A stretch of 64,000 bases of DNA, from NCBI RefSeq assembly GCF_033705735.1, contig NZ_CP131130.1, positions 685,001 to 749,000 on the forward strand, read 5' to 3'. Below, piece after piece: positions 26,784 through 35,842 of the stretch; position 1 is the first letter of the stretch, and every line of letters begins with the position of its first letter. The notes below the pieces were generated by a model. It saw only the letters and a list, made by a program, of their open reading frames with translations. It searched no databases and was not told the origin of the DNA. The translations under genes and the position numbers were made by a program. Source of the stretch: Shinella zoogloeoides (GTDB lineage: Bacteria; Pseudomonadota; Alphaproteobacteria; Rhizobiales; Rhizobiaceae).

Positions 26784-29051
26784 ATGATGAAGAACAAGAC
26801 CGGCCTGGTGGCCTTGATCGTGCTGGCGGCGGCAACGCTGCTCATGGTTTTCTTCGTGCTGCCCAACATGAACAAGGAAAAGCCCGCGCAAACGCCGGTC
26901 GCATCGCTTGCCGAAAAGCCGGTCGAGGGCGGCGGCGATACCAGGACGACGGACGGCAAGCAGGCCCGCGCGACGGGTGAGCAGCCCGCGGCCGGCACGG
27001 CTTCCAGCGGCGATGCCACTGCCACGGCCGCCGCGACGCAGGAAACCGCCAAGGCCGACGCCACCCCCGCCGAGTCTTCGGCCGATCCCACGGCCGGCTG
27101 GGTCACGCCTGCCTTCGATCTCCTGCGTGTCGAGCCGGACGGCTCCACGGTGATCGCCGGCCGCGGCCAGCCGAACACCAGGCTGGAGATCCGCAACGGC
27201 GAGACGGTCGTCGCCACGACCGATATCGGTCCCTCGGGCGATTTCGCCGCCGTGTTCGACCATCCGCTCGCCGCCGGCGACTACCAGCTCACGCTGAACA
27301 CCAAGGACGACAAGGGCGATACGAAGACCTCCGAGGAGGTCGCGACTGTTTCCGTGCCGAAGGACGGCAGCGGCGAGCTGCTCGCCATGGTCTCGAAGCC
27401 CGGCGAGGCGAGCCGGCTGATCACGATGCCGGAAGCCGCGCAGAAGGCGACCGGCGAAGTCGCATCCGCCACGGGCGAGGTGCCGCTGGCCACCGGCGGG
27501 CAGACCGTGACCGGAGGCGAAGCCGCCAGCGCGCAGCCGACGGGCGAGGGCACCCAGCCCGCCGCCGATACGGCGGATGCCGCCGCGAAGGCGCAGGCGC
27601 GCGTTTCGGCCGTGGAACTGGAAGGCGAGCGTATGTTCGTCGCCGGGACGGCCAAGCCGAACGCACTGGTCCGCATTTATGCCGACGACAAGCTCGTCGG
27701 CGAGGCCAAGGCCGATGAAGCGGGCCGCTATGTCATCGATGGCAAGATCGTTCTCTCTGTCGGCCGCCATACGGTTCGCGCCGATGTCATGAATGCCGAC
27801 GGCAGCAAGGTCGATTTCCGCGCCTCCGTTCCGTTCGACCGGCCGGAAGGCGAGCAGGTCGCAGTGGTCGCGCAGGAAAATGCCGCGACCGATGCCGGCC
27901 CGGGCCTCGGCCTCATCGGCGGCGGCACCTTCGACAAGCTGCGCACCGAGGCGGACAAGGCGCTTGCGCTCCTCAAGGGCCTTTACGCCGACGGCCGCGT
28001 GCCGAGTGCCGAGGAACTGGCGGCGGCCCGCTCCGCGACGGAGATCGCGCTGAAGTCGCTGGCCGAGTTCAAGCCCGGCGAGGAGGAAGGGGAGGCGGCC
28101 CGCCAGATGGCGGCCAAGGCCTCCGCCGCTGCCGCCTCCGCGTTGACCCGCCTTCATGCGTTGCCGCCGGATGCTGCCGCTGTCGGCGAGGCGCTCGGCT
28201 CGATCGAGACCGCCGTTGCCGATGCGCTCGCCCCGGCGATCGAGAAGGCCCATGACGCGGCCGGCAACGTGACGGCCGCCGCGGACAACTCCATCGAGGC
28301 GCTGGCCGGTCAGGCGACCGCCCTGCAGCAGCAGTTCGTCGCACTCTTCGCCGATGGCAGGAATGCCACGGCGGCGGAGATACAGACGGGCCGCACGGCG
28401 CTCGAAAGCGCGCTGATGCGCCTCACCGGCTTCGTGCCGCCGGCCGATACCGCCGCCGACGTCAAGGCCGCCATCGAGGAGCTGAAGGGCTGGGCCGCGA
28501 CCGCGCTCGACCGCCTTGCCGCCGTGCCTGCCGGCGCGGGCAAGGAAGCCTACCAGCAGGCGCTCGTCGCGCTCGAGGGCATGCCCTCGCTGACCGCCGC
28601 GGCCAATGCCGTTGCAACCGCGACGCAGGGCGCCGCCGCCGCGACGGACGGCTCTGCTGCGACCAACGGTGCTACGGCAACCGATGGCGCGGCTGCAGGC
28701 GAGGGCGCTTCCACCGCTGCAGGCACCGAAAGCGGTGCGGCATCGGGCGGCCAGCCCGCGGCCTCCGCGGGCGGCGAGGCTGTCGCTGGGGAGCCGGAAA
28801 CGGTCGAGCAGGCGCCGCTCAAGGAGAGCAAGACTTCGGTCATTATCCGCCGCGGCGATACGCTGTGGCAGATCTCCCGCCGCATCTACGGCAAGGGCGT
28901 GCGCTACACCACGATCTACCTCGCCAACGAGGACCAGATCGCCAACCCGGACCGCATCATCCCCGGCCAGGTCTTCGGCGTGCCGGACAAGACCATGGAG
29001 ACCGACGCCGAGGCCGAGAAGATGCACCGCAAGCATATGCGCGGGAATTGA
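26784..29051 (+). CDS. Large membrane-anchored LysM protein with Ig-like domains
   Basis: 755 residues. An N-terminal hydrophobic segment (LVALIVLAAATLLMVFFVL) anchors it to the inner membrane. After a Thr/Ala/Gly linker come two Ig-like beta modules (around FDLLRVEPDGSTVIAGRGQP and VSAVELEGERMFVAGTAKP), a long Ala-rich helical region (about 370-620), another low-complexity linker and one C-terminal LysM (VIIRRGDTLWQISRRIYG). LysM binds peptidoglycan, so it may link membrane and wall. Well represented in Rhizobiales; function unproven. ATG 26787 or TTG 26781 are alternative starts. Confidence 0.82.
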   Translation: MMKNKTGLVALIVLAAATLLMVFFVLPNMNKEKPAQTPVASLAEKPVEGGGDTRTTDGKQARATGEQPAAGTASSGDATATAAATQETAKADATPAESSADPTAGWVTPAFDLLRVEPDGSTVIAGRGQPNTRLEIRNGETVVATTDIGPSGDFAAVFDHPLAAGDYQLTLNTKDDKGDTKTSEEVATVSVPKDGSGELLAMVSKPGEASRLITMPEAAQKATGEVASATGEVPLATGGQTVTGGEAASAQPTGEGTQPAADTADAAAKAQARVSAVELEGERMFVAGTAKPNALVRIYADDKLVGEAKADEAGRYVIDGKIVLSVGRHTVRADVMNADGSKVDFRASVPFDRPEGEQVAVVAQENAATDAGPGLGLIGGGTFDKLRTEADKALALLKGLYADGRVPSAEELAAARSATEIALKSLAEFKPGEEEGEAARQMAAKASAAAASALTRLHALPPDAAAVGEALGSIETAVADALAPAIEKAHDAAGNVTAAADNSIEALAGQATALQQQFVALFADGRNATAAEIQTGRTALESALMRLTGFVPPADTAADVKAAIEELKGWAATALDRLAAVPAGAGKEAYQQALVALEGMPSLTAAANAVATATQGAAAATDGSAATNGATATDGAAAGEGASTAAGTESGAASGGQPAASAGGEAVAGEPETVEQAPLKESKTSVIIRRGDTLWQISRRIYGKGVRYTTIYLANEDQIANPDRIIPGQVFGVPDKTMETDAEAEKMHRKHMRGN

Positions 29052-29065
29052 CGGCCGTTATTTCC

Positions 29066-29091
29066 TGCCGGCCGTTGCGAAACGGCCGGCA
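29066..29091 (+). terminator. Hairpin after LysM gene
   Basis: TGCCGGCCGTT pairs with AACGGCCGGCA around a GCGA loop (11 pairs). No clear U tract follows, so it may be a weak or Rho-assisted terminator. Confidence 0.55.
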
Positions 29092-29240
29092 AGGTCCTAT
29101 CTCCGCTATGCGGCGCCCCACCGGGCGCCGTATTTCATTCCATGCGCGATTGCGTGAAGACGAAGGCTGAAAGGCGTCGAACGACGCTTTTCACGGGCAG
29201 CAAGACGAGAGCGGGCGTTTGGCGTCCGGCGGAGGCCAGC

Positions 29241-31136
29241 GTGGCGACGACGACGAAAAAGACGGTTTCGGCCGACCACAGCAATCTCCTCCAGACGCTG
29301 ATGAACCTCTGGCCCTATATGTGGCCCTCGGATCGGCCGGACCTGAAGATGCGCGTGGTCTGGGCATCGGTCTTCCTTCTCGCCTCCAAGATCGTGCTGC
29401 TGCTCGTTCCCTATTTCTTCAAATGGGCGACGGATGCACTGAACAACAAGCCCGACGCCGTCGGCCTGCTGCCCGCCTTCCTGCTCGGCGCCGTCATGCT
29501 GGTGCTCGCCTATAACGGCGCGCGCATCGTGCAGGCCGGCCTCAACCAGCTTCGCGACGCGCTCTTTGCCAGCGTCGGGCAATATGCCGTGCGCCAGCTC
29601 GCCTACCGCACCTTCGTGCACCTGCATCGCCTGTCGCTGCGCTTCCATCTGGAGCGGCGCACCGGCGGCCTGTCGCGCGTCATCGAGCGCGGCACCAAGG
29701 GCATCGAGACGATCGTGCGCTTCACGATCCTCAATAGCGTGCCGACCTTCATCGAGTTCCTTTTGACAGCCGCCGTCTTCTGGCGCGGTTATGGCCTGCA
29801 ATACCTGCTCGTCACCGCCGTCACGGTCTGTCTCTACATCTGGTTCACCGTCCGGGCGAGCGACTGGCGCATTTCCATCCGCCGCGCGATGAACGACAGC
29901 GACACGGAGGCCAACACCAAGGCCATCGATTCGCTCCTCAACTTCGAGACGGTGAAGTATTTCGGCAACGAGGAGATGGAGGCCCGCCGCTTCGACCAGT
30001 CCATGGAGCGGTACGAGAAATCCGCCACCCAGGTTTGGACCTCGCTCGGCTGGCTCAACTTCGGCCAGGCGCTGATCTTCGGCGTCGGCATGGCGGTGAT
30101 GATGGCGATGTCCGCGCTTGCCGTGCAGCGCGGCGAGCAGACGGTCGGCGACTTCGTCTTCATCAACGCGATGCTGATCCAGCTCGCCATCCCGCTCAAC
30201 TTCATCGGCTTCGTCTACCGCGAGATCCGCCAGGGCCTCACCGATATCGAGCAGATGTTCGATCTGCTGGAGGTCGAGGAAGAGGTGCAGGACAGGCCGG
30301 GCGCGACGGCGCTTGCCGTCACGGACGGCGCGATCTCCTTCAGGGACGTGCATTTCGCCTACGATCCGGCGCGGCCGATCCTCAAGGGCATCTCCTTCGA
30401 CGTGCCGGCCGGCAAGACGGTCGCCGTCGTCGGCCCATCGGGTGCCGGCAAGTCGACGCTCTCGCGCCTGCTCTACCGTTTCTACGACGTGCAGGAGGGG
30501 GCGATCACCATCGACGGTCAGGATGTGCGCGAGGTCACGCAGAAGAGCCTGCGCAAGGTCATCGGCATGGTGCCGCAGGACACCGTGCTCTTCAACGACA
30601 CCATCGCCTACAACATCCGCTACGGCCGCCCCGAAGCCTCCGACGAGGAGGTCACCGCCGCCGCCGAAGCCGCGCAGATCGGCCCCTTCATCCGCCACCT
30701 GCCGGGCGGCTTCAAGGCGATGGTCGGCGAGCGCGGCCTGAAGCTCTCCGGCGGTGAGAAGCAGCGCGTCGCCATCGCCCGCACGATCCTGAAGAGCCCG
30801 CCGATCCTCATCCTCGACGAGGCGACCTCGGCGCTCGACACCCGCACCGAGCAGGAAATCCAGGCGGCGCTCGATGTGGTCTCGAAGAACCGTACCACGC
30901 TGGTCATCGCCCACCGCCTCTCCACCGTCATCTCGGCCGATGAGATCATCGTGCTCAAGGACGGCGCGATCGCCGAGCGCGGCACGCATGGCGAGCTGAT
31001 GCAGCGCGACGATGGCCTCTATGCCTCGATGTGGAACCGCCAGCGCGAGGCCGTGCAGGCCGAGGAGCGACTGAAGCAGGTGCGCGAGAGCGACGACCTT
31101 GGCATCGTCACGCGCGGCGTGCCGGCGGCGGAGTGA
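29241..31136 (+). CDS. ABC transporter, Atm1/HMT1-like half transporter
   Basis: 631 residues. Six transmembrane helices (PF00664-type) followed by an ATPase: Walker [11 protein letters not shown] at about 395, signature LSGGEKQRVAIART at about 502, Walker B ILILDEATSALD and the H-loop IAHRLST. The helix-domain block YRTFVHLHRLSLRFHLERRTGGLSRVIERG is characteristic of Atm1-type exporters, which move glutathione-bound metal or sulfur species and help heavy-metal tolerance. GTG 29241 was chosen because GGAGG lies 5 nt before it; an ATG at 29142 would add a 33-residue basic tail without a ribosome site. Confidence 0.88.
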   Translation: MATTTKKTVSADHSNLLQTLMNLWPYMWPSDRPDLKMRVVWASVFLLASKIVLLLVPYFFKWATDALNNKPDAVGLLPAFLLGAVMLVLAYNGARIVQAGLNQLRDALFASVGQYAVRQLAYRTFVHLHRLSLRFHLERRTGGLSRVIERGTKGIETIVRFTILNSVPTFIEFLLTAAVFWRGYGLQYLLVTAVTVCLYIWFTVRASDWRISIRRAMNDSDTEANTKAIDSLLNFETVKYFGNEEMEARRFDQSMERYEKSATQVWTSLGWLNFGQALIFGVGMAVMMAMSALAVQRGEQTVGDFVFINAMLIQLAIPLNFIGFVYREIRQGLTDIEQMFDLLEVEEEVQDRPGATALAVTDGAISFRDVHFAYDPARPILKGISFDVPAGKTVAVVGPSGAGKSTLSRLLYRFYDVQEGAITIDGQDVREVTQKSLRKVIGMVPQDTVLFNDTIAYNIRYGRPEASDEEVTAAAEAAQIGPFIRHLPGGFKAMVGERGLKLSGGEKQRVAIARTILKSPPILILDEATSALDTRTEQEIQAALDVVSKNRTTLVIAHRLSTVISADEIIVLKDGAIAERGTHGELMQRDDGLYASMWNRQREAVQAEERLKQVRESDDLGIVTRGVPAAE

Positions 31137-31547
31137 TCAGTCGCCGGGGGCTGCAAAGAGGATCAGGTTGCCGTCCGGATCGCGGACGATGACGTTCCTC
31201 GCGCCCCACGGCTGCGTCGTCAGCGTCAGGTGAAAGGGCACGCCCGCCGCCTGATAGTCGAGAAAGAGCCGCTCGATGGCCGTCGCGCTGTCGAGCGTGA
31301 TCGATGCCGACAACAGTTCCTCTCGCTCCCGCACGTCTCCGGCAAAGACCGGCCCTTCCACGAGCCGCAGGCAGAGCCGCGCCCGGTCCCGCTGCACGAC
31401 GCCGTAAAAGGGCGGGTCGCCATAGATGAAGTCCACGGCAAAGCCGAGCTTCTGCGTGTAGAAGGCGAGGGCGGCGGGAAAGTCGGTCACGTAGAGGACC
31501 GGTTCTGCGCCGCTGAGAAGCGATTGCTTTTCCGTCTCTGCGCTCAT
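31137..31547 (-). CDS. VOC-family (glyoxalase/bleomycin-resistance fold) protein
   Basis: 136 residues: one pair of beta-alpha-beta-beta-beta modules, beginning [21 protein letters not shown] and ending [18 protein letters not shown], the usual VOC hallmarks. Metal-ligand positions are not all obvious, so it may be a binding protein or a lyase/dioxygenase. Convergent with the ABC gene with no gap between stops. Confidence 0.85.
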   Translation of the reverse strand: MSAETEKQSLLSGAEPVLYVTDFPAALAFYTQKLGFAVDFIYGDPPFYGVVQRDRARLCLRLVEGPVFAGDVREREELLSASITLDSATAIERLFLDYQAAGVPFHLTLTTQPWGARNVIVRDPDGNLILFAAPGD

Positions 31548-31610
31548 GGCTTTGCCTCCCGCAATGATGACGAGTGTCCACTTCCGTCAGCTGCTCTGTC
31601 AATGCGGGAT

Positions 31611-31764
31611 ACCCCCCTCTGCCCTGCCGGGCATCTCCCCACAAGGGGGGAGATCGGCAAGAGGCGAGCACTTTGCTCAAATTGCAACGCTGATGGTGGC
31701 TTGAAACGGTGCCCCATCCAATCTCCCCCCTTGTGGGGGAGATGCCCGGCAGGGCAGAGGGGGT
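31611..31764. repeat. Palindromic repeat pair, family A (fills the gap before psd)
   Basis: Inverted copies at 31611-31654 and 31721-31764, 66 bp apart, both with the GCCC/GGGC hairpin variant. They occupy nearly half of the 348 bp between the VOC gene and psd; the rest (to 31895) shows no gene. The psd promoter must lie in or beside them. Confidence 0.9.
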
Positions 31765-31895
31765 GTCCCGCCCGGTTTCCCATCGAAACCACATACGCCA
31801 GGCCTCGCGTCCGGGGTCTATCCACTGCGCCGCATTGCCCCGGCGGGCTTTTCACGCTAGGTCGATGGCGTGAAATTATCAGGAGACGTCGGAAG

Positions 31896-32594
31896 ATGAG
31901 TTTGGTCGATACGATACGCAGCACCCTGGTGCCGATTCATCGGGAGGGCTGGAAGTTCGTGGCGGCCTTCTTCGTCGTGTCGCTGCTTCTCGGTCTCCTC
32001 TGGGAGCCGCTGATGTGGATCGGCTTCATCCTGACGGCCTGGTGCGCCTATTTCTTCCGCGATCCCGAGCGCATGACGCCGCAGGACGACGACCTCGTCA
32101 TCTCCCCGGCAGACGGCCGCGTCTCGGCCATCGCCATGGTGACGCCGCCGGCCGAGCTGGAGCTCGGCGATCAGCCGATGATGCGTATCTCGGTCTTCAT
32201 GAACGTCTTCAACTGCCATGTGAACCGCGCGCCGATGCGCGGCCGCGTCTCGCGGGTCGCCTATCGCGCCGGCAAGTTCCTCAATGCCGACCTCGACAAG
32301 GCGAGCCAGGAGAACGAGCGCAACGGTCTCGTCATCGAAAGCGCCCATGGCCGGATCGGCGTCGTGCAGATCGCCGGCCTCGTCGCCCGCCGCATCCTCT
32401 GCTGGACCGCGATGAACGACAGCCTGGAGGCCGGTGAGCGCTTCGGCCTCATCCGCTTCGGCTCGCGCCTCGACGTCTTCCTGCCGGCCGGCGCCGAGCC
32501 GCGCGTCAGCGTCGGCCAGACGGCGATCGCCGGGGAGACGGTGCTTGCCGAATTCGGCTCGGCCAAGGGTCCGGTCATCAGCCGTCGAGGATAG
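31896..32594 (+). CDS. psd: Phosphatidylserine decarboxylase (short, proteobacterial/archaeal type)
   Basis: 232 residues. Makes phosphatidylethanolamine at the inner membrane. Two N-terminal hydrophobic segments, then [33 protein letters not shown] and the self-cleavage site [11 protein letters not shown]: Gly189-Ser190 is where the chain splits to form the pyruvoyl group. This GS-type short Psd is the form used by rhizobia. ATG preceded by AGGAG. pssA follows, giving both steps from CDP-diacylglycerol. Confidence 0.95.
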   Translation: MSLVDTIRSTLVPIHREGWKFVAAFFVVSLLLGLLWEPLMWIGFILTAWCAYFFRDPERMTPQDDDLVISPADGRVSAIAMVTPPAELELGDQPMMRISVFMNVFNCHVNRAPMRGRVSRVAYRAGKFLNADLDKASQENERNGLVIESAHGRIGVVQIAGLVARRILCWTAMNDSLEAGERFGLIRFGSRLDVFLPAGAEPRVSVGQTAIAGETVLAEFGSAKGPVISRRG

Positions 32595-32611
32595 GCGATA
32601 GGAATTAGCCA

Positions 32612-32687
32612 ATAGGCAGTAGGAACAATGAAATAGCCGGTACGGTTTCGATCAGGCATCTTCCTACTTCCTACTGGCTACTGCCTC
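32612..32687. repeat. Inverted GGCAGTAGG repeat between psd and pssA
   Basis: AATAGGCAGTAGGA (32611-32624) and, in opposite orientation, TCCTACTGGCTACTGCC (32667-32683 region) could form a hairpin in the psd-pssA gap. The same heptamer occurs in tandem at 36879-36930. Confidence 0.6.
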
Positions 32688-32708
32688 ACAACAACGAAGC
32701 GATAAGCG

Positions 32709-33560
32709 ATGGACACTCCGTTTCCGCCCTATGAGCCCAATGGCCCGAACGACGAGGCCAGAGGCCCGCGCCTGCGCGAAATCCCGCTGCGCATCATCAT
32801 CCCGAACGTCATCACGGTTCTCGCCATCTGTGCGGGCCTCACCGGTATCCGGCTCGCCTTCGAGAACCGTTACGAACTCGCCGTCGGCATGGTGCTGCTC
32901 GCCGCCTTTCTCGACGGCATCGATGGCCGCGTCGCGCGCCTGCTGAAGGCGACGTCCAAGTTCGGCGGGCAGATGGATTCGCTCGCCGACATCGTCAATT
33001 TCGGCGTGGCGCCCGCGCTTGTGCTCTACGTCTTCATTCTCGATCAGGCGCGCTCCTTCGGCTGGATCGCCGCGCTGATCTACGCCATCGCCGCGGGCCT
33101 TCGCCTCGCGCGCTTCAATGTCATGGCGGAGCGCGAGACCAAGGCGAAGTGGCAGTCGGAATATTTCGTCGGCGTGCCGGCGCCCGCCGGCGCCATGCTC
33201 GTGCTGCTGCCCGTCTATCTCGGCTTCCTCGGCATCGCGCCGAGCCCGCTCTTCGCCTTCCTCGCCTCCGGCTATACGGTACTGATCGGCTTCCTTCTGG
33301 TCAGCCGCCTGCCGGTCTGGTCCGGCAAGTCCGAGGGCAGCCGCATCCGCCGCGATCTCGTCCTGCCGGCGATCCTGCTCGTCGTCATCTATGTCGCGAC
33401 GCTGATGAGCTTCACCTGGGAGACCATGGTTGTGACGGTCGTCGCCTATCTCGCGACCCTGCCGTTCGGCGCCCGCTCCTGGCAGCGCAAGTACGGCGGC
33501 TGGACGACGCCTTCGACCCATGGCGCAAGCGAATTCCCCGAGGAGGCCGACGGCCCCTGA
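32709..33560 (+). CDS. pssA: CDP-diacylglycerol-serine O-phosphatidyltransferase
   Basis: 283 residues, about eight helices. The CDP-alcohol phosphotransferase motif D-G-x2-A-R-x8-G-x3-D-x3-D is read from DGIDGRVARLLKATSKFGGQ through MDSLAD. The N-terminal PLRIIIPNVITVLAICAGLTGIR is typical of the membrane PssA of rhizobia and Bacillus (type II) rather than the peripheral E. coli enzyme. Forms phosphatidylserine for Psd. Followed by a terminator. Confidence 0.95.
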   Translation: MDTPFPPYEPNGPNDEARGPRLREIPLRIIIPNVITVLAICAGLTGIRLAFENRYELAVGMVLLAAFLDGIDGRVARLLKATSKFGGQMDSLADIVNFGVAPALVLYVFILDQARSFGWIAALIYAIAAGLRLARFNVMAERETKAKWQSEYFVGVPAPAGAMLVLLPVYLGFLGIAPSPLFAFLASGYTVLIGFLLVSRLPVWSGKSEGSRIRRDLVLPAILLVVIYVATLMSFTWETMVVTVVAYLATLPFGARSWQRKYGGWTTPSTHGASEFPEEADGP

Positions 33561-33596
33561 GCCGGCTCCCGCCATCACATCCGCGTGAATCCCTTG

Positions 33597-33634
33597 AAGC
33601 CCTGTCCACACCCCGTGGGCAGGGCTTGATTTTT
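33597..33634 (+). terminator. Rho-independent terminator of pssA
   Basis: AAGCCCTGTCCAC (33597-33609) pairs with GTGGGCAGGGCTT (33615-33627) with one G-U, loop ACCCC, followed by GATTTTT. Confidence 0.9.
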
Positions 33635-33648
33635 GCCAGGCGGTCGGG

Positions 33649-33690
33649 TAGATAGCTATCAAATAGATAGTGAGCTAATAATATTGAGAC
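33649..33690. promoter_or_regulatory. AT-rich inverted repeats upstream of marR (operator candidate)
   Basis: Perfect palindrome GATAGCTATC (33651-33660), and overlapping TATC-AAATA-GATA with outer TAGC/GCTA, in an unusually AT-rich stretch just upstream of the MarR gene. This is the usual place for a MarR autoregulatory operator and the promoter of the efflux operon. A GAGACTAGCAA/GAGACTGGCAA direct repeat follows. Confidence 0.5.
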
Positions 33691-33709
33691 TAGCAATGAG
33701 ACTGGCAAG

Positions 33710-34165
33710 ATGAGCACGACCGATCCGCGCGAACGCCTCCTCGACGATCTCTCCCGTGTCCAGCGCAAGATGCGCGCGCTGTTCGACGCCCGCGTGAAGG
33801 AGAGGGGGCTGACGCTGCCGCGCGCCCGCGCGCTGCTCATTCTCGGCCGCGGCGTGCAGCTCAACCAGCGGGAACTTGCCGACGAGCTCGATATCGAGAC
33901 GCCGACCCTCGTTCGCCTGCTCGACGGCATGGAAAAGCAGGGCTTCATCGAGCGGCAGGCCGTCGAAGGCGACCGCCGCGCCAAGCAGATCGCCATGACG
34001 CCCTATGGCGCCCAGGTGGCCGAGGAGGTGCTGGACCTTGCCAGATCGCTGCGCGCCGACGTGCTGAAGAGCATCCCGGCCGGCGACATGTCCACCACCG
34101 TCAAGGTCTTCGCCACCATGGCCGAGAACATCGCAAAGAGCTGTCGGGAGAGCGTCGACGCATGA
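33710..34165 (+). CDS. MarR-family transcriptional regulator
   Basis: 151 residues. Winged helix-turn-helix with LPRARALLILG, recognition-helix region LNQRELADELDIETPTLVRLLDGMEKQGFIERQ and the wing EGDRRAKQIAMTPYG. Dimer helices at both ends. Its stop overlaps the start of the MFS efflux gene (ATGA), so it most likely represses this operon and is released by the exported compound, like EmrR. Confidence 0.92.
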   Translation: MSTTDPRERLLDDLSRVQRKMRALFDARVKERGLTLPRARALLILGRGVQLNQRELADELDIETPTLVRLLDGMEKQGFIERQAVEGDRRAKQIAMTPYGAQVAEEVLDLARSLRADVLKSIPAGDMSTTVKVFATMAENIAKSCRESVDA

Positions 34166-35835
34166 GCACTGCGCCCGACAACGGGGATCGCGGCGCGGAG
34201 GGCGAGCCACCGGAGCCGGTGGAGGCGCCGCCGGCCGCCCCGCCGCCAGCTCCCCCGCCGATGCTGCCCGCGCGCGCCGCCGCCTACATGGCCGCCTCGA
34301 CGCTGCTGGCCCTCACGCAGGGCTTCGGCATGAACCTCGTGGCCGCCAATATTCCCCAGCTTCAGGGCCCGTTCGGCGCTACCAGCGCCGAGGCGGTCTG
34401 GCTGATGGCGGCCTATATGGCGCCCAACGCCTCGCTGTCGATCGCCCTCATCAAGATCCGCAACCAGTATGGCCTGCGCCATTTCGCCGAGCTCGGCATT
34501 GCCGTCTTCCTCGTCGTCGCGGCGCTGCATATCTTCATCACGGACCTGCGCTCGGCGATCGTGCTGCGCTTCTTCGCCGGCATCGCCGCCGCGCCGCTTT
34601 CCTCGCTCGGCTTCCTCTATATGCTGGAGGCCTTTCCGCCGGCCCGCAAGCTGACGGTCGGCATTTCGCTGGCGCTCACCAATATCAGCCTTGCCCCGCC
34701 GCTGACCCGCTTCATCTCGCCGACACTGATCGACCTCGGCGGCGTGCGGGCGCTGCTCCAGCTCGAACTGGCGCTCGCCATGCTCGCCTTCGCGGCGATC
34801 TACCTCCTGCCGCTGACGCCGATCCCGCGCGCCAAGGTCATCGAGAAGCGCGACATCGTCAGCTATATCTTCATCGCCATCGGCTTTGGCTCGGGCGCCG
34901 TCGTGCTCGTCACCGGACGGATCTATTGGTGGCTGGAGGCGCGGTGGCTCGGCGAGCTGCTGGTGGTCATGATCGCCGCGCTCACCATCGCCGCCGTGCT
35001 GGAGCTGAACCGAGAGAAGCCGCTGATCGACCTGCGCTGGCTCGCCAGCCGCGAGGTGCTGCATGTCGGCGCGGTGCTGGTGCTGTTCCGGCTGATGCTG
35101 GCCGAGCAGACCGCCGTCGCCAGCAATTTCTTCCAGATCATCGGCCTGCAGAACGACCAGCTGACCGGCCTCTACGGCATCGTGGCGCTCGCCACCGTCG
35201 CGGGCGGGCTTTCCTGCGCGGCGATTCTCAAGCCCGGGCGGGAGCCCGGCATCCACATGGCCGCGCTGCTCTTCATCGGCATCGGCGCCTTCCTCGACAG
35301 CCATGCGACGAACCTCACGCGGCCCGGGCAGATGTATCTGAGCCAGTCGATGATCGCCGTCGGCGGCAGCCTCTTCATGCCGCCGGCCATCGCCGCCGGC
35401 TTCACCATGGCGCTGCGCAAGGGCCCGCAATACATCCTGAGCTTCATCGTCGTCTTCCTGGTGACGCAGAGCCTCGGAGGGCTGGCCGGCTCGGCGCTGT
35501 TCGGCTCCTTCATCACGCTGCGCGAGAAGTTCCATTCCAACATGCTCGCCCAGTCGATGACGCTCGCCGACCCGCTGGTCGCAGCCCGCGTCTCGCAGCT
35601 TTCCGCCGCCTATGGCCGCATCATCACCGACCCCGCCGTGCTCAAGGCGGAGGGCGTCGCGCTGCTCAGCCAGCAGGTGACGCGCGAGGCCAACGTGCTG
35701 GCCCACAACGACGCATTCCTCATCATCGCGCTTCTGGCGGTCGGCGCCGCCGTCGCGCTCGTCATTCACTGGCTTTACATCCGCATCAAGGAGGCCGCCG
35801 CCCGCCCCGAAGGGCAGGCGGCCGTTGAAGGTTGA
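34162..35835 (+). CDS. MFS efflux pump, EmrB-like (DHA2)
   Basis: 557 residues with an N-terminal Pro/Ala-rich cytoplasmic tail and about fourteen helices. DHA2-type blocks such as VAANIPQLQGPFGATSAEAVWLMAAYM and VLRFFAGIAAAPLSSLGFLYMLEAFPPAR are recognisable but diverge from E. coli EmrB; the acidic residue in the first helix of EmrB is replaced by Asn (AANIPQ). Works with the following HlyD-type adaptor to expel hydrophobic compounds. An outer-membrane channel is not encoded here. Confidence 0.87.
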   Translation: MSTAPDNGDRGAEGEPPEPVEAPPAAPPPAPPPMLPARAAAYMAASTLLALTQGFGMNLVAANIPQLQGPFGATSAEAVWLMAAYMAPNASLSIALIKIRNQYGLRHFAELGIAVFLVVAALHIFITDLRSAIVLRFFAGIAAAPLSSLGFLYMLEAFPPARKLTVGISLALTNISLAPPLTRFISPTLIDLGGVRALLQLELALAMLAFAAIYLLPLTPIPRAKVIEKRDIVSYIFIAIGFGSGAVVLVTGRIYWWLEARWLGELLVVMIAALTIAAVLELNREKPLIDLRWLASREVLHVGAVLVLFRLMLAEQTAVASNFFQIIGLQNDQLTGLYGIVALATVAGGLSCAAILKPGREPGIHMAALLFIGIGAFLDSHATNLTRPGQMYLSQSMIAVGGSLFMPPAIAAGFTMALRKGPQYILSFIVVFLVTQSLGGLAGSALFGSFITLREKFHSNMLAQSMTLADPLVAARVSQLSAAYGRIITDPAVLKAEGVALLSQQVTREANVLAHNDAFLIIALLAVGAAVALVIHWLYIRIKEAAARPEGQAAVEG

Positions 35836-35842
35836 CCCCGCA

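Noticed and set aside
26655..29036. 793-codon minus-strand frame opposite the LysM gene
   Set aside because: Gly/Arg-rich antisense shadow; the plus-strand frame has anchor, Ig-like and LysM modules.
31548..31895. Open frames running through the repeats before psd
   Set aside because: They translate palindromic repeat DNA (peptides such as [14 protein letters not shown]); psd itself starts after AGGAG at 31896.
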